Position numbers and translations under genes: made by a program. From NCBI GenBank assembly GCA_946800325.1, contig OX326959.1, positions 32,216,527 to 32,280,526 on the forward strand: a stretch of DNA of 64,000 nt. The letters are read 5' to 3'. Origin of the DNA: Luzula sylvatica (Eukaryota > Streptophyta > Magnoliopsida > Poales > Juncaceae). Within the stretch, counting starts at the first letter, position 1; the number at the start of each line of letters is the position of its first letter. Of the stretch, positions 48,331 through 63,300 are shown piece after piece. The notes beneath the pieces were generated by a model that saw nothing but the letters and a program-made list of their open reading frames with translations, made no database searches and had not been told where the DNA came from.

Positions 48331-51300
48331 ATAACGTGTTTTGAGATCATTTGTATCGTATCTTTTACAACATAACTTTTCACCAAATTTCACAAACACT
48401 AAGAAAGTTTGTTTTTCGATTCAAAACAAGATTTTAACGCTTTGAGGAGTTCAAATAACGTGTTTTGAGATCATTTGTATCGTATCTTTTACTACATAAC
48501 TTTTCACCAAATTTCACAAACACTAAGAAAGTTTGTTTTCCGATTCAAAACAAGATTTTAACGCTTTGTGGAGTTCAAATAACGTGTTTTGAGATCATTT
48601 GTATCGTATCTTTAACTACATAACTTTTCACCAAATTCCACAAACACTAAGAAAGTTTGTTTTTCGATTCAAAAACAAGATTTTAACGCTTTGTGGAGTT
48701 CAAATAACGTGTTTTGAGATCATTTGTATCGTATCTTTTACTACATAACTTTTCACCAAATTTCACAAACACTAAGAAAGTTTGTTTTCCGATTCAAAAC
48801 AAGATTTTAACGCTTTGTGGAGTTCAAATAACGTGTTTTGAGTTCATTTGTATCGTATCTTTTACTACATAACTTTTCACCAAATTTCACAAACACTAAG
48901 TAAGTTTGTTTTTCGATTCAAAATAAGATTTTAACGCTTTGTGGAGTTCAAATAACGTGTTTTGAGATCATTTGTATCGTATCTTTTACTACATAACTTT
49001 TCACCAAATTACACAAACACTAAGAAAGTTTGTTTTTCGATTCAAAACAAGATTTTAACACTTTGAGGAGTTCAAATAACGTGTTTTGAGATCATTTGTA
49101 TCGTATCTTTTACTACATAACTTTTCACCAAATTTCACAAACACTAAGAAAGTTTGTTTTTCGATTCAAAACAAGATTTTAACGCTTTGTGGAGTTCAAA
49201 TAACGTGTTTTGAGATCATTTGTATCGTATCTTTAACTACATAACTTTTCACCAAATTTCACAAACACTAAGAAAGTTTGTTTTTCGATTCAAAACAAGA
49301 TTTTAACACTTTGAGGAGTTCAAATAACGTGTTTTGAGATCATTTGTATCGTATCTTTTACTACATAACTTTTCACCAAATTTCACAAACACTAAGAAAG
49401 TTTGTTTTTCGATTCAAAACAAGATTTTAACGCTTTGTGGAGTTCAAATAACGTGTTTTGAGTTCATTTGTATCGTATCTTTTACTACATAACTTTTCAC
49501 CAAATTTCATAAACACTAAGTAAGTTTGTTTTTCGATTCATAACAAGATTTTAACGCTTTGAGGAGTTCAAATAACGTGTTTTGAGATCATTTGTATCGT
49601 ATCTTTTACTACATAACTTTTCACCAAATTTCACAAACACTAAGAATGTTTGTTTTTCGATTCAAAACAAGATTTTAACGCTTTGAGGAGTTCAAATAAC
49701 GTGTTTTGAGATCATTTGTATCGTATCTTTTACTACATAACTTTTCACCAAATTTCACAAACACTAAGAATGTTTGTTTTTCGATTCAAAACAAGATTTT
49801 AACGATTTGTGGAGTTCCAATAACGTGTTTTGAGATCATTTGTATCTTATCTTTAACTACATAACTTTTCACCAAATTTCACAAACACTAAGAAAGTTTG
49901 TTTTTCGATTCAAAAAAAGATTTTAACACTTTGAGGAGTTCAAATAACGTGTTTTGAGATCATTTGTATCGTATCTTTTACTACATAACTTTTGACCAAA
50001 TTTCACAAACACTAAGAAAGTTTGTTTTTTGATTCAAAACAAGATTTTAACACTTTGTGGAGTTCAAATAAAGTGTTTTGAGTTCATTTGTATCGTATCT
50101 TTTACTACATAAATTTTCACCAAATTTCACAAACACTAAGTAAGTTTGTTTTTCGATTCAAAACAAGATTTTAACGCTTTGAGGAGTTCAAATAACGTGT
50201 TTTGAGATCATTTGTATCCTATCTTTTACTACATAACTTTTCACCAAATTCCACAAACACTAAGAAAGTTGTTTTTCGATTCAAAAACAAGATTTTAACG
50301 CTTTGTGGAGTTCAAATAACGTGTTTTGAGATCATTTGTATCGTATCTTTTACTACATAAATTTTCACCAAATTTCACAAACACTAAGAAAGTTTATTTT
50401 TCGATTCAAAACAAGATTTTAACGCTTTGTGGAGTTCAAATAACGTGTTTTGAGTTCATTTGTATCGTATCTTTTACTACATAACTTTTCACCAAATTTC
50501 ACAAACGCTGAGTAAGTTTGTTTTTCGATTCAAAACAAGATTTTAACGCTTTGAGAAGTTCAAATAACGTGTTTTGAGATCATTTGTATCGTATCTTTTA
50601 CTACATAACTTTTCACCAAATTTCACAAACACTAAGAAAGTTTGTTTTTCGATTCAAAACAAGATTTTAACGCTTTGTGGAGTTCAAATAACGCGTTTTT
50701 AGATCATTTGTATCGTATCTTTTACTACATAACTTTTCACCGAATTTCACAAACACTAAGAAAGTTTGTTTTTCGATTCAAAACAAGATTTTAACGCTTT
50801 GAGGAGTTCAAATAACGTGTTTTGAGATCATTTGTATCGTATCTTTTACTACATAACTCTTCACCAAATTTCACAAACACTAAGAATGTTTGTTTTTCGA
50901 TTCAAAACAAGATTTTAACGCTTTGAGGAGTTCAAATAACGTGTTTTGAGATCATTTGTATCGTATATTTTACTACATAACTTTTCACCAAATTTCACAA
51001 ACACTAAGAAAGTTTGTTTTTCGATTCAAAACAAGATTTTAACGCTTTGAGGAGTTCAAGTTCAAATAACGTGTTTTGAGATCATTTGTATCGTATCTTT
51101 TACTACATAACTCTTCACCAAATTTCACAAATACTAAGAAAGTATGTTTTTTGATTCAAAACAAAATTTTAACGCTTTGTGGAGTTCAAATAACGTGTTT
51201 TGAGTTCATTTGTATCGTATCTTTTACTACATAACTTTTCACCAAATTTCACAAACACTAAGTAAGTTTGTTTTTCGATTCAAAACAAGATTTTAACGCT

Positions 51301-54300
51301 TTGTGGAGTTCAAATAACGTGTTTTTAGATCATTTATATCGTATCTTTTACTACATAACTTTTCACCAAATTTCACAAACACAAAGAAAGTTTGTTTTTC
51401 GATTCAAAACAAGATTTTAACACTTTGAGTAGTTCAAATAACGTGTTTTGAGATCATTTGTATCGTATCTTTTACTACATAACTTTTCACCAAATTTCAC
51501 AAACACTAAGAAAGTTTGTTTTTCGATTCAAAACAAGATTTTAATGCTTTGTGGAGTTCAAATAACGTGTTTTGAGATCATTTGTATCGTATCTTTGACT
51601 ACATAACTTTTCACCAAATTTCACAAACACTAAGAAAGTTTGTTTCTCGATTCAAAACAAGATTTTAACACTTTGAGGAGTTCAAATAACGTGTTTTGAG
51701 ATCATTTGTATCGTATCTTTTACTACATAACTTTTCACCAAATTTCACAAACACTAAGAAAGTTTGTTTTTCGATTCAAAACAAGATTTTAACGCTTTGA
51801 GGAGTTCAAATAACGTGTTTTGAGATCATTTGTATCCTATCTTTTACTACATAACTTTTCACCAAATTCCACAAACACTAAGAAAGTTTGTTTTTCGATT
51901 CAAAAACAAGATTTTAACGCTTTGTGGAGTTCAAATAACGTGTTTTGAGATCATTTGTATCGTATCTTTTACTACATAACTTTTCACCAAATTTCACAAA
52001 CACTAAGAAAGTTTGTTTTTCGATTCAAAACAAGATTTTAACGCTTTGTGGAGTTCAAATAACGTGTTTTGAGTTCATTTGTACCGTATCTTTTACTACA
52101 TAACTTTTCACCAAATTTCACAAACACTAAGTAAGTTTGTTTTTCGATTCAAAACAAGATTTTAACGCTCTGAGGAGTTCAAATAACGTGTTTTGAGATC
52201 ATTTGTATCGTATCTTTTACAACATAACTTTTCACCAAATTTCACAAACACTAAGAAAGTTTGTTTTTCGATTCAAAACAAGATTTTAACGCTTTGAGGA
52301 GTTCAAATAACGTGTTTTGAGATCATTTGTATCGTATCTTTTACTACATAACTTTTCACCAAATTTCACAAACACTAAGAAAGTTTGTTTTCCGATTCAA
52401 AACAAGATTTTAACGCTTTGTGGAGTTCAAATAACGTGTTTTGAGATCATTTGTATCGTATCTTTAACTACATAACTTTTCACCAAATTCCACAAACACT
52501 AAGAAAGTTTGTTTTTCGATTCAAAAACAAGATTTTAACGCTTTGTGGAGTTCAAATAACGTGTTTTGAGATCATTTGTATCGTATCTTTTACTACATAA
52601 CTTTTCACCAAATTTCACAAACACTAAGAAAGTTTGTTTTCCGATTCAAAACAAGATTTTAACGCTTTGTGGAGTTCAAATAACGTGTTTTGAGTTCATT
52701 TGTATCGTATCTTTTACTACATAACTTTTCACCAAATTTCACAAACACTAAGTAAGTTTGTTTTTCGATTCAAAATAAGATTTTAACGCTTTGTGGAGTT
52801 CAAATAACGTGTTTTGAGATCATTTGTATCGTATCTTTTACTACATAACTTTTCACCAAATTACACAAACACTAAGAAAGTTTGTTTTTCGATTCAAAAC
52901 AAGATTTTAACACTTTGAGGAGTTCAAATAACGTGTTTTGAGATCATTTGTATCGTATCTTTTACTACATAACTTTTCACCAAATTTCACAAACACTAAG
53001 AAAGTTTGTTTTTCGATTCAAAACAAGATTTTAACGCTTTGTGGAGTTCAAATAACGTGTTTTGAGATCATTTGTATCGTATCTTTAACTACATAACTTT
53101 TCACCAAATTTCACAAACACTAAGAAAGTTTGTTTTTCGATTCAAAACAAGATTTTAACACTTTGAGGAGTTCAAATAACGTGTTTTGAGATCATTTGTA
53201 TCGTATCTTTTACTACATAACTTTTCACCAAATTTCACAAACACTAAGAAAGTTTGTTTTTCGATTCAAAACAAGATTTTAACGCTTTGTGGAGTTCAAA
53301 TAACGTGTTTTGAGTTCATTTGTATCGTATCTTTTACTACATAACTTTTCACCAAATTTCATAAACACTAAGTAAGTTTGTTTTTCGATTCATAACAAGA
53401 TTTTAACGCTTTGAGGAGTTCAAATAACGTGTTTTGAGATCATTTGTATCGTATCTTTTACTACATAACTTTTCACCAAATTTCACAAACACTAAGAATG
53501 TTTGTTTTTCGATTCAAAACAAGATTTTAACGCTTTGAGGAGTTCAAATAACGTGTTTTGAGATCATTTGTATCGTATCTTTTACTACATAACTTTTCAC
53601 CAAATTTCACAAACACTAAGAATGTTTGTTTTTCGATTCAAAACAAGATTTTAACGATTTGTGGAGTTCCAATAACGTGTTTTGAGATCATTTGTATCTT
53701 ATCTTTAACTACATAACTTTTCACCAAATTTCACAAACACTAAGAAAGTTTGTTTTTCGATTCAAAAAAAGATTTTAACACTTTGAGGAGTTCAAATAAC
53801 GTGTTTTGAGATCATTTGTATCGTATCTTTTACTACATAACTTTTGACCAAATTTCACAAACACTAAGAAAGTTTGTTTTTTGATTCAAAACAAGATTTT
53901 AACACTTTGTGGAGTTCAAATAAAGTGTTTTGAGTTCATTTGTATCGTATCTTTTACTACATAAATTTTCACCAAATTTCACAAACACTAAGTAAGTTTG
54001 TTTTTCGATTCAAAACAAGATTTTAACGCTTTGAGGAGTTCAAATAACGTGTTTTGAGATCATTTGTATCCTATCTTTTACTACATAACTTTTCACCAAA
54101 TTCCACAAACACTAAGAAAGTTGTTTTTCGATTCAAAAACAAGATTTTAACGCTTTGTGGAGTTCAAATAACGTGTTTTGAGATCATTTGTATCGTATCT
54201 TTTACTACATAAATTTTCACCAAATTTCACAAACACTAAGAAACTTTATTTTTCGATTCAAAACAAGATTTTAACGCTTTGTGGAGTTCAAATAACGTGT

Positions 54301-57300
54301 TTTGAGTTCATTTGTATCGTATCTTTTACTACATAACTTTTCACCAAATTTCACAAACGCTGAGTAAGTTTGTTTTTCGATTCAAAACAAGATTTTAACG
54401 CTTTGAGAAGTTCAAATAACGTGTTTTGAGATCATTTGTATCGTATCTTTTACTACATAACTTTTCACCAAATTTCACAAACACTAAGAAAGTTTGTTTT
54501 TCGATTCAAAACAAGATTTTAACGCTTTGTGGAGTTCAAATAACGCGTTTTTAGATCATTTGTATCGTATCTTTTACTACATAACTTTTCACCGAATTTC
54601 ACAAACACTAAGAAATTTTGTTTTTCGATTCAAAACAAGATTTTAACGCTTTGAGGAGTTCAAATAACGTGTTTTGAGATCATTTGTATCGTATCTTTTA
54701 CTACATAACTCTTCACCAAATTTCACAAACACTAAGAATGTTTGTTTTTCGATTCAAAACAAGATTTTAACGCTTTGAGGAGTTCAAATAACGTGTTTTG
54801 AGATCATTTGTATCGTATATTTTACTACATAACTTTTCACCAAATTTCACAAACACTAAGAAAGTTTGTTTTTCGATTCAAAACAAGATTTTAACGCTTT
54901 GAGGAGTTCAAGTTCAAATAACGTGTTTTGAGATCATTTGTATCGTATCTTTTACTACATAACTCTTCACCAAATTTCACAAATACTAAGAAAGTATGTT
55001 TTTTGATTCAAAACAAAATTTTAACGCTTTGTGGAGTTCAAATAACGTGTTTTGAGTTCATTTGTATCGTATCTTTTACTACATAACTTTTCACCAAATT
55101 TCACAAACACTAAGTAAGTTTGTTTTTCGATTCAAAACAAGATTTTAACGCTTTGTGGAGTTCAAATAACGTGTTTTTAGATCATTTATATCGTATCTTT
55201 TACTACATAACTTTTCACCAAATTTCACAAACACAAAGAAAGTTTGTTTTTCGATTCAAAACAAGATTTTAACACTTTGAGTAGTTCAAATAACGTGTTT
55301 TGAGATCATTTGTATCGTATCTTTTACTACATAACTTTTCACCAAATTTCACAAACACTAAGAAAGTTTGTTTTTCGATTCAAAACAAGATTTTAATGCT
55401 TTGTAGAGTTCAAATAACGTGTTTTGAGATCATTTGTATCGTATCTTTGACTACATAACTTTTCACCAAATTTCACAAACACTAAGAAAGTTTGTTTCTC
55501 GATTCAAAACAAGATTTTAACACTTTGAGGAGTTCAAATAACGTGTTTTGAGATCATTTGTATCGTATCTTTTACTACATAACTTTTCACCAAATTTCAC
55601 AAACACTAAGAAAGTTTGTTTTTCGATTCAAAACAAGATTTTAACGCTTTGAGGAGTTCAAATAACGTGTTTTGAGATCATTTGTATCCTATCTTTTACT
55701 ACATAACTTTTCACCAAATTCCACAAACACTAAGAAAGTTTGTTTTTCGATTCAAAAACAAGATTTTAACGCTTTGTGGAGTTCAAATAACGTGTTTTGA
55801 GATCATTTGTATCGTATCTTTTACTACATAACTTTTCACCAAATTTCACAAACACTAAGAAAGTTTGTTTTTCGATTCAAAACAAGATTTTAACGCTTTG
55901 TGGAGTTCAAATAACGTGTTTTGAGTTCATTTGTACCGTATCTTTTACTACATAACTTTTCACCAAATTTCACAAACACTAAGTAAGTTTGTTTTTCGAT
56001 TCAAAACAAGATTTTAACGCTCTGAGGAGTTCAAATAACGTGTTTTGAGATCATTTGTATCGTATCTTTTACAACATAACTTTTCACCAAATTTCACAAA
56101 CACTAAGAAAGTTTGTTTTTCGATTCAAAACAAGATTTTAACGCTTTGAGGAGTTCAAATAACGTGTTTTGAGATCATTTGTATCGTATCTTTTACTACA
56201 TAACTTTTCACCAAATTTCACAAACACTAAGAAAGTTTGTTTTCCGATTCAAAACAAGATTTTAACGCTTTGTGGAGTTCAAATAACGTGTTTTGAGATC
56301 ATTTGTATCGTATCTTTAACTACATAACTTTTCACCAAATTCCACAAACACTAAGAAAGTTTGTTTTTCGATTCAAAAACAAGATTTTAACGCTTTGTGG
56401 AGTTCAAATAACGTGTTTTGAGATCATTTGTATCGTATCTTTTACTACATAACTTTTCACCAAATTTCACAAACACTAAGAAAGTTTGTTTTCCGATTCA
56501 AAACAAGATTTTAACGCTTTGTGGAGTTCAAATAACGTGTTTTGAGTTCATTTGTATCGTATCTTTTACTACATAACTTTTCACCAAATTTCACAAACAC
56601 TAAGTAAGTTTGTTTTTCGATTCAAAATAAGATTTTAACGCTTTGTGGAGTTCAAATAACGTGTTTTGAGATCATTTGTATCGTATCTTTTACTACATAA
56701 CTTTTCACCAAATTACACAAACACTAAGAAAGTTTGTTTTTCGATTCAAAACAAGATTTTAACACTTTGAGGAGTTCAAATAACGTGTTTTGAGATCATT
56801 TGTATCGTATCTTTTACTACATAACTTTTCACCAAATTTCACAAACACTAAGAAAGTTTGTTTTTCGATTCAAAACAAGATTTTAACGCTTTGTGGAGTT
56901 CAAATAACGTGTTTTGAGATCATTTGTATCGTATCTTTAACTACATAACTTTTCACCAAATTTCACAAACACTAAGAAAGTTTGTTTTTCGATTCAAAAC
57001 AAGATTTTAACACTTTGAGGAGTTCAAATAACGTGTTTTGAGATCATTTGTATCGTATCTTTTACTACATAACTTTTCACCAAATTTCACAAACACTAAG
57101 AAAGTTTGTTTTTCGATTCAAAACAAGATTTTAACGCTTTGTGGAGTTCAAATAACGTGTTTTGAGTTCATTTGTATCGTATCTTTTACTACATAACTTT
57201 TCACCAAATTTCATAAACACTAAGTAAGTTTGTTTTTCGATTCATAACAAGATTTTAACGCTTTGAGGAGTTCAAATAACGTGTTTTGAGATCATTTGTA

Positions 57301-60300
57301 TCGTATCTTTTACTACATAACTTTTCACCAAATTTCACAAACACTAAGAATGTTTGTTTTTCGATTCAAAACAAGATTTTAACGCTTTGAGGAGTTCAAA
57401 TAACGTGTTTTGAGATCATTTGTATCGTATCTTTTACTACATAACTTTTCACCAAATTTCACAAACACTAAGAATGTTTGTTTTTCGATTCAAAACAAGA
57501 TTTTAACGATTTGTGGAGTTCCAATAACGTGTTTTGAGATCATTTGTATCTTATCTTTAACTACATAACTTTTCACCAAATTTCACAAACACTAAGAAAG
57601 TTTGTTTTTCGATTCAAAAAAAGATTTTAACACTTTGAGGAGTTCAAATAACGTGTTTTGAGATCATTTGTATCGTATCTTTTACTACATAACTTTTGAC
57701 CAAATTTCACAAACACTAAGAAAGTTTGTTTTTTGATTCAAAACAAGATTTTAACACTTTGTGGAGTTCAAATAAAGTGTTTTGAGTTCATTTGTATCGT
57801 ATCTTTTACTACATAAATTTTCACCAAATTTCACAAACACTAAGTAAGTTTGTTTTTCGATTCAAAACAAGATTTTAACGCTTTGAGGAGTTCAAATAAC
57901 GTGTTTTGAGATCATTTGTATCCTATCTTTTACTACATAACTTTTCACCAAATTCCACAAACACTAAGAAAGTTGTTTTTCGATTCAAAAACAAGATTTT
58001 AACGCTTTGTGGAGTTCAAATAACGTGTTTTGAGATCATTTGTATCGTATCTTTTACTACATAAATTTTCACCAATTTTCACAAACACTAAGAAACTTTA
58101 TTTTTCGATTCAAAACAAGATTTTAACGCTTTGTGGAGTTCAAATAACGTGTTTTGAGTTCATTTGTATCGTATCTTTTACTACATAACTTTTCACCAAA
58201 TTTCACAAACGCTGAGTAAGTTTGTTTTTCGATTCAAAACAAGATTTTAACGCTTTGAGAAGTTCAAATAACGTGTTTTGAGATCATTTGTATCGTATCT
58301 TTTACTACATAACTTTTCACCAAATTTCACAAACACTAAGAAAGTTTGTTTTTCGATTCAAAACAAGATTTTAACGCTTTGTGGAGTTCAAATAACGCGT
58401 TTTTAGATCATTTGTATCGTATCTTTTACTACATAACTTTTCACCGAATTTCACAAACACTAAGAAAGTTTGTTTTTCGATTCAAAACAAGATTTTAACG
58501 CTTTGAGGAGTTCAAATAACGTGTTTTGAGATCATTTGTATCGTATCTTTTACTACATAACTCTTCACCAAATTTCACAAACACTAAGAATGTTTGTTTT
58601 TCGATTCAAAACAAGATTTTAACGCTTTGAGGAGTTCAAATAACGTGTTTTGAGATCATTTGTATCGTATATTTTACTACATAACTTTTCACCAAATTTC
58701 ACAAACACTAAGAAAGTTTGTTTTTCGATTCAAAACAAGATTTTAACGCTTTGAGGAGTTCAAGTTCAAATAACGTGTTTTGAGATCATTTGTATCGTAT
58801 CTTTTACTACATAACTCTTCACCAAATTTCACAAATACTAAGAAAGTATGTTTTTTGATTCAAAACAAAATTTTAACGCTTTGTGGAGTTCAAATAACGT
58901 GTTTTGAGTTCATTTGTATCGTATCTTTTACTACATAACTTTTCACCAAATTTCACAAACACTAAGTAAGTTTGTTTTTCGATTCAAAACAAGATTTTAA
59001 CGCTTTGTGGAGTTCAAATAACGTGTTTTTAGATCATTTATATCGTATCTTTTACTACATAACTTTTCACCAAATTTCACAAACACAAAGAAAGTTTGTT
59101 TTTCGATTCAAAACAAGATTTTAACACTTTGAGTAGTTCAAATAACGTGTTTTGAGATCATTTGTATCGTATCTTTTACTACATAACTTTTCACCAAATT
59201 TCACAAACACTAAGAAAGTTTGTTTTTCGATTCAAAACAAGATTTTAATGCTTTGTGGAGTTCAAATAACGTGTTTTGAGATCATTTGTATCGTATCTTT
59301 GACTACATAACTTTTCACCAAATTTCACAAACACTAAGAAAGTTTGTTTCTCGATTCAAAACAAGATTTTAACACTTTGAGGAGTTCAAATAACGTGTTT
59401 TGAGATCATTTGTATCGTATCTTTTACTACATAACTTTTCACCAAATTTCACAAACACTAAGAAAGTTTGTTTTTCGATTCAAAACAAGATTTTAACGCT
59501 TTGAGGAGTTCAAATAACGTGTTTTGAGATCATTTGTATCCTATCTTTTACTACATAACTTTTCACCAAATTCCACAAACACTAAGAAAGTTTGTTTTTC
59601 GATTCAAAAACAAGATTTTAACGCTTTGTGGAGTTCAAATAACGTGTTTTGAGATCATTTGTATCGTATCTTTTACTACATAACTTTTCACCAAATTTCA
59701 CAAACACTAAGAAAGTTTGTTTTTCGATTCAAAACAAGATTTTAACGCTTTGTGGAGTTCAAATAACGTGTTTTGAGTTCATTTGTACCGTATCTTTTAC
59801 TACATAACTTTTCACCAAATTTCACAAACACTAAGTAAGTTTGTTTTTCGATTCAAAACAAGATTTTAACGCTCTGAGGAGTTCAAATAACGTGTTTTGA
59901 GATCATTTGTATCGTATCTTTTACAACATAACTTTTCACCAAATTTCACAAACACTAAGAAAGTTTGTTTTTCGATTCAAAACAAGATTTTAACGCTTTG
60001 AGGAGTTCAAATAACGTGTTTTGAGATCATTTGTATCGTATCTTTTACTACATAACTTTTCACCAAATTTCACAAACACTAAGAAAGTTTGTTTTCCGAT
60101 TCAAAACAAGATTTTAACGCTTTGTGGAGTTCAAATAACGTGTTTTGAGATCATTTGTATCGTATCTTTAACTACATAACTTTTCACCAAATTCCACAAA
60201 CACTAAGAAAGTTTGTTTTTCGATTCAAAAATAAGATTTTAACGCTTTGTGGAGTTCAAATAACGTGTTTTGAGATCATTTGTATCGTATCTTTTACTAC

Positions 60301-63300
60301 ATAACTTTTCACCAAATTTCACAAACACTAAGAAAGTTTGTTTTCCGATTCAAAACAAGATTTTAACGCTTTGTGGAGTTCAAATAACGTGTTTTGAGTT
60401 CATTTGTATCGTATCTTTTACTACATAACTTTTCACCAAATTTCACAAACACTAAGTAAGTTTGTTTTTCGATTCAAAATAAGATTTTAACGCTTTGTGG
60501 AGTTCAAATAACGTGTTTTGAGATCATTTGTATCGTATCTTTTACTACATAACTTTTCACCAAATTACACAAACACTAAGAAAGTTTGTTTTTCGATTCA
60601 AAACAAGATTTTAACACTTTGAGGAGTTCAAATAACGTGTTTTGAGATCATTTGTATCGTATCTTTTACTACATAACTTTTCACCAAATTTCACAAACAC
60701 TAAGAAAGTTTGTTTTTCGATTCAAAACAAGATTTTAACGCTTTGTGGAGTTCAAATAACGTGTTTTGAGATCATTTGTATCGTATCTTTAACTACATAA
60801 CTTTTCACCAAATTTCACAAACACTAAGAAAGTTTGTTTTTCGATTCAAAACAAGATTTTATCACTTTGAGGAGTTCAAATAACGTGTTTTGAGATCATT
60901 TGTATCGTATCTTTTACTACATAACTTTTGACCAAATTTCACAAACACTAAGAAAGTTTGTTTTTTGATTCAAAACAAGATTTTAACACTTTGTGGAGTT
61001 CGAATAAAGTGTTTTGAGTTCATTTGTATCGTATCTTTTACTACATAACTTTTCACCAAATTTCATAAACACTAAGTAAGTTTGTTTTTCGATTCATAAC
61101 AAGATTTTAACGCTTTGAGGAGTTCAAATAACGTGTTTTGAGATCATTTGTATCGTATCTTTTACTACATAACTTTTCACCAAATTTCACAAACACTAAG
61201 AATGTTTGTTTTTCGATTCAAAACAAGATTTTAACGCTTTGAGGAGTTCAAATAACGTGTTTTGAGATCATTTGTATCGTATCTTTTACTACATAACTTT
61301 TCACCAAATTTCACAAACACTAAGAATGTTTGTTTTTCGATTCAAAACAAGATTTTAACGCTTTGTGGAGTTCCAATAACGTGTTTTGAGATCATTTGTA
61401 TCTTATCTTTAACTACATAACTTTTCACCAAATTTCACAAACACTAAGAAAGTTTGTTTTTCGATTCAAAAAAAGATTTTAACACTTTGAGGAGTTCAAA
61501 TAACGTGTTTTGAGATCATTTGTATCGGATCTTTTACTACATAACTTTTGACCAAATTTCACAAACACTAAGAAAGTTTGTTTTTTGATTCAAAACAAGA
61601 TTTTAACACTTTGTGGAGTTCAAATAAAGTGTTTTGAGTTCATTTGTATCGTATCTTTTACTACATAACTTTTCACCAAATTTCACAAACACTAAGTAAG
61701 TTTGTTTTTCGATTCAAAACAAGATTTTAACGCTTTGAGGAGTTCAAATAACGTGTTTTGAGATCATTTGTATCCTATCTTTTACTACATAACTTTTCAC
61801 CAAATTCCACAAACACTAAGAAAGTTGTTTTTCGATTCAAAAACAAGATTTTAACGCTTTGTGGAGTTCAAATAACGTGTTTTGAGATCATTTATATCGT
61901 ATCTTTTACTACATAAATTTTCACCAAATTTCACAAACACTAAGAAAGTTTATTTTTCGATTCAAAACAAGATTTTAACGCTTTGTGGAGTTCAAATAAC
62001 GTGTTTTGAGTTCATTTGTATCGTATCTTTTACTACATAACTTTTCACCAAATTTCACAAACACTGAGTAAGTTTGTTTTTCGATTCAAAACAAGATTTT
62101 AACGCTTTGAGAAGTTCAAATAACGTGTTTTGAGATCATTTGTATCGTATCTTTTACTACATAACTTTTCACCAAATTTCACAAACACTAAGAAAGTTTG
62201 TTTTTCGATTCAAAACAAGATTTTAACGCTTTGTGGAGTTCAAATAACGCGTTTTTAGATCATTTGTATCGTATCTTTTACTACATAACTTTTCACCGAA
62301 TTTCACAAACACTAAGAAAGTTTGTTTTTCGATTCAAAACAAGATTTTAACGCTTTGAGGAGTTCAAATAACGTGTTTTGAGATCATTTGTATCGTATCT
62401 TTTACTACATAACTCTTCACCAAATTTCACAAACACTGAGTAAGTTTGTTTTTCGATTCAAAACAAGATTTTAACGCTTTGAGGAGTTCAAATAACGTGT
62501 TTTGAGATCATTTGTATCGTATATTTTACTACATAACTTTTCACCAAATTTCACAAACACTAAGAAAGTTTGTTTTTCGATTCAAAACAAGATTTTAACG
62601 CTTTGAGGAGTTCAAGTTCAAATAACGTGTTTTGAGATCATTTGTATCGTATCTTTTACTACATAACTCTTCACCAAATTTCACAAATACTAAGAAAGTA
62701 TGTTTTTTGATTCAAAACAAAATTTTAACGCTTTGTGGAGTTCAAATAACGTGTTTTGAGTTCATTTGTATCGTATCTTTTACTACATAACTTTTCACCA
62801 AATTTCACAAACACTAAGTAAGTTTGTTTTTCGATTCAAAACAAGATTTTAACGCTTTGTGGAGTTCAAATAACGTGTTTTTAGATCATTTATATCGTAT
62901 CTTTTACTACATAACTTTTCACCAAATTTCACAAACACAAAGAAAGTTTGTTTTTCGATTCAAAACAAGATTTTAACACTTTGAGTAGTTCAAATAACGT
63001 GTTTTGAGATCATTTGTATCGTATCTTTTACTACATAACTTTTCACCAAATTTCACAAACACTAAGAAAGTTTGTTTTTCGATTCAAAACAAGATTTTAA
63101 CGCTTTGTGGAGTTCAAATAACGTGTTTTGAGATCATTTGTATCGTATCTTTGACTACATAACTTTTCACCAAATTTCACAAACACTAAGAAAGTTTGTT
63201 TCTCGATTCAAAACAAGATTTTAACACTTTGAGGAGTTCAAATAACGTGTTTTGAGATCATTTGTATCGTATCTTTTACTACATAACTTTTCACCAAATT

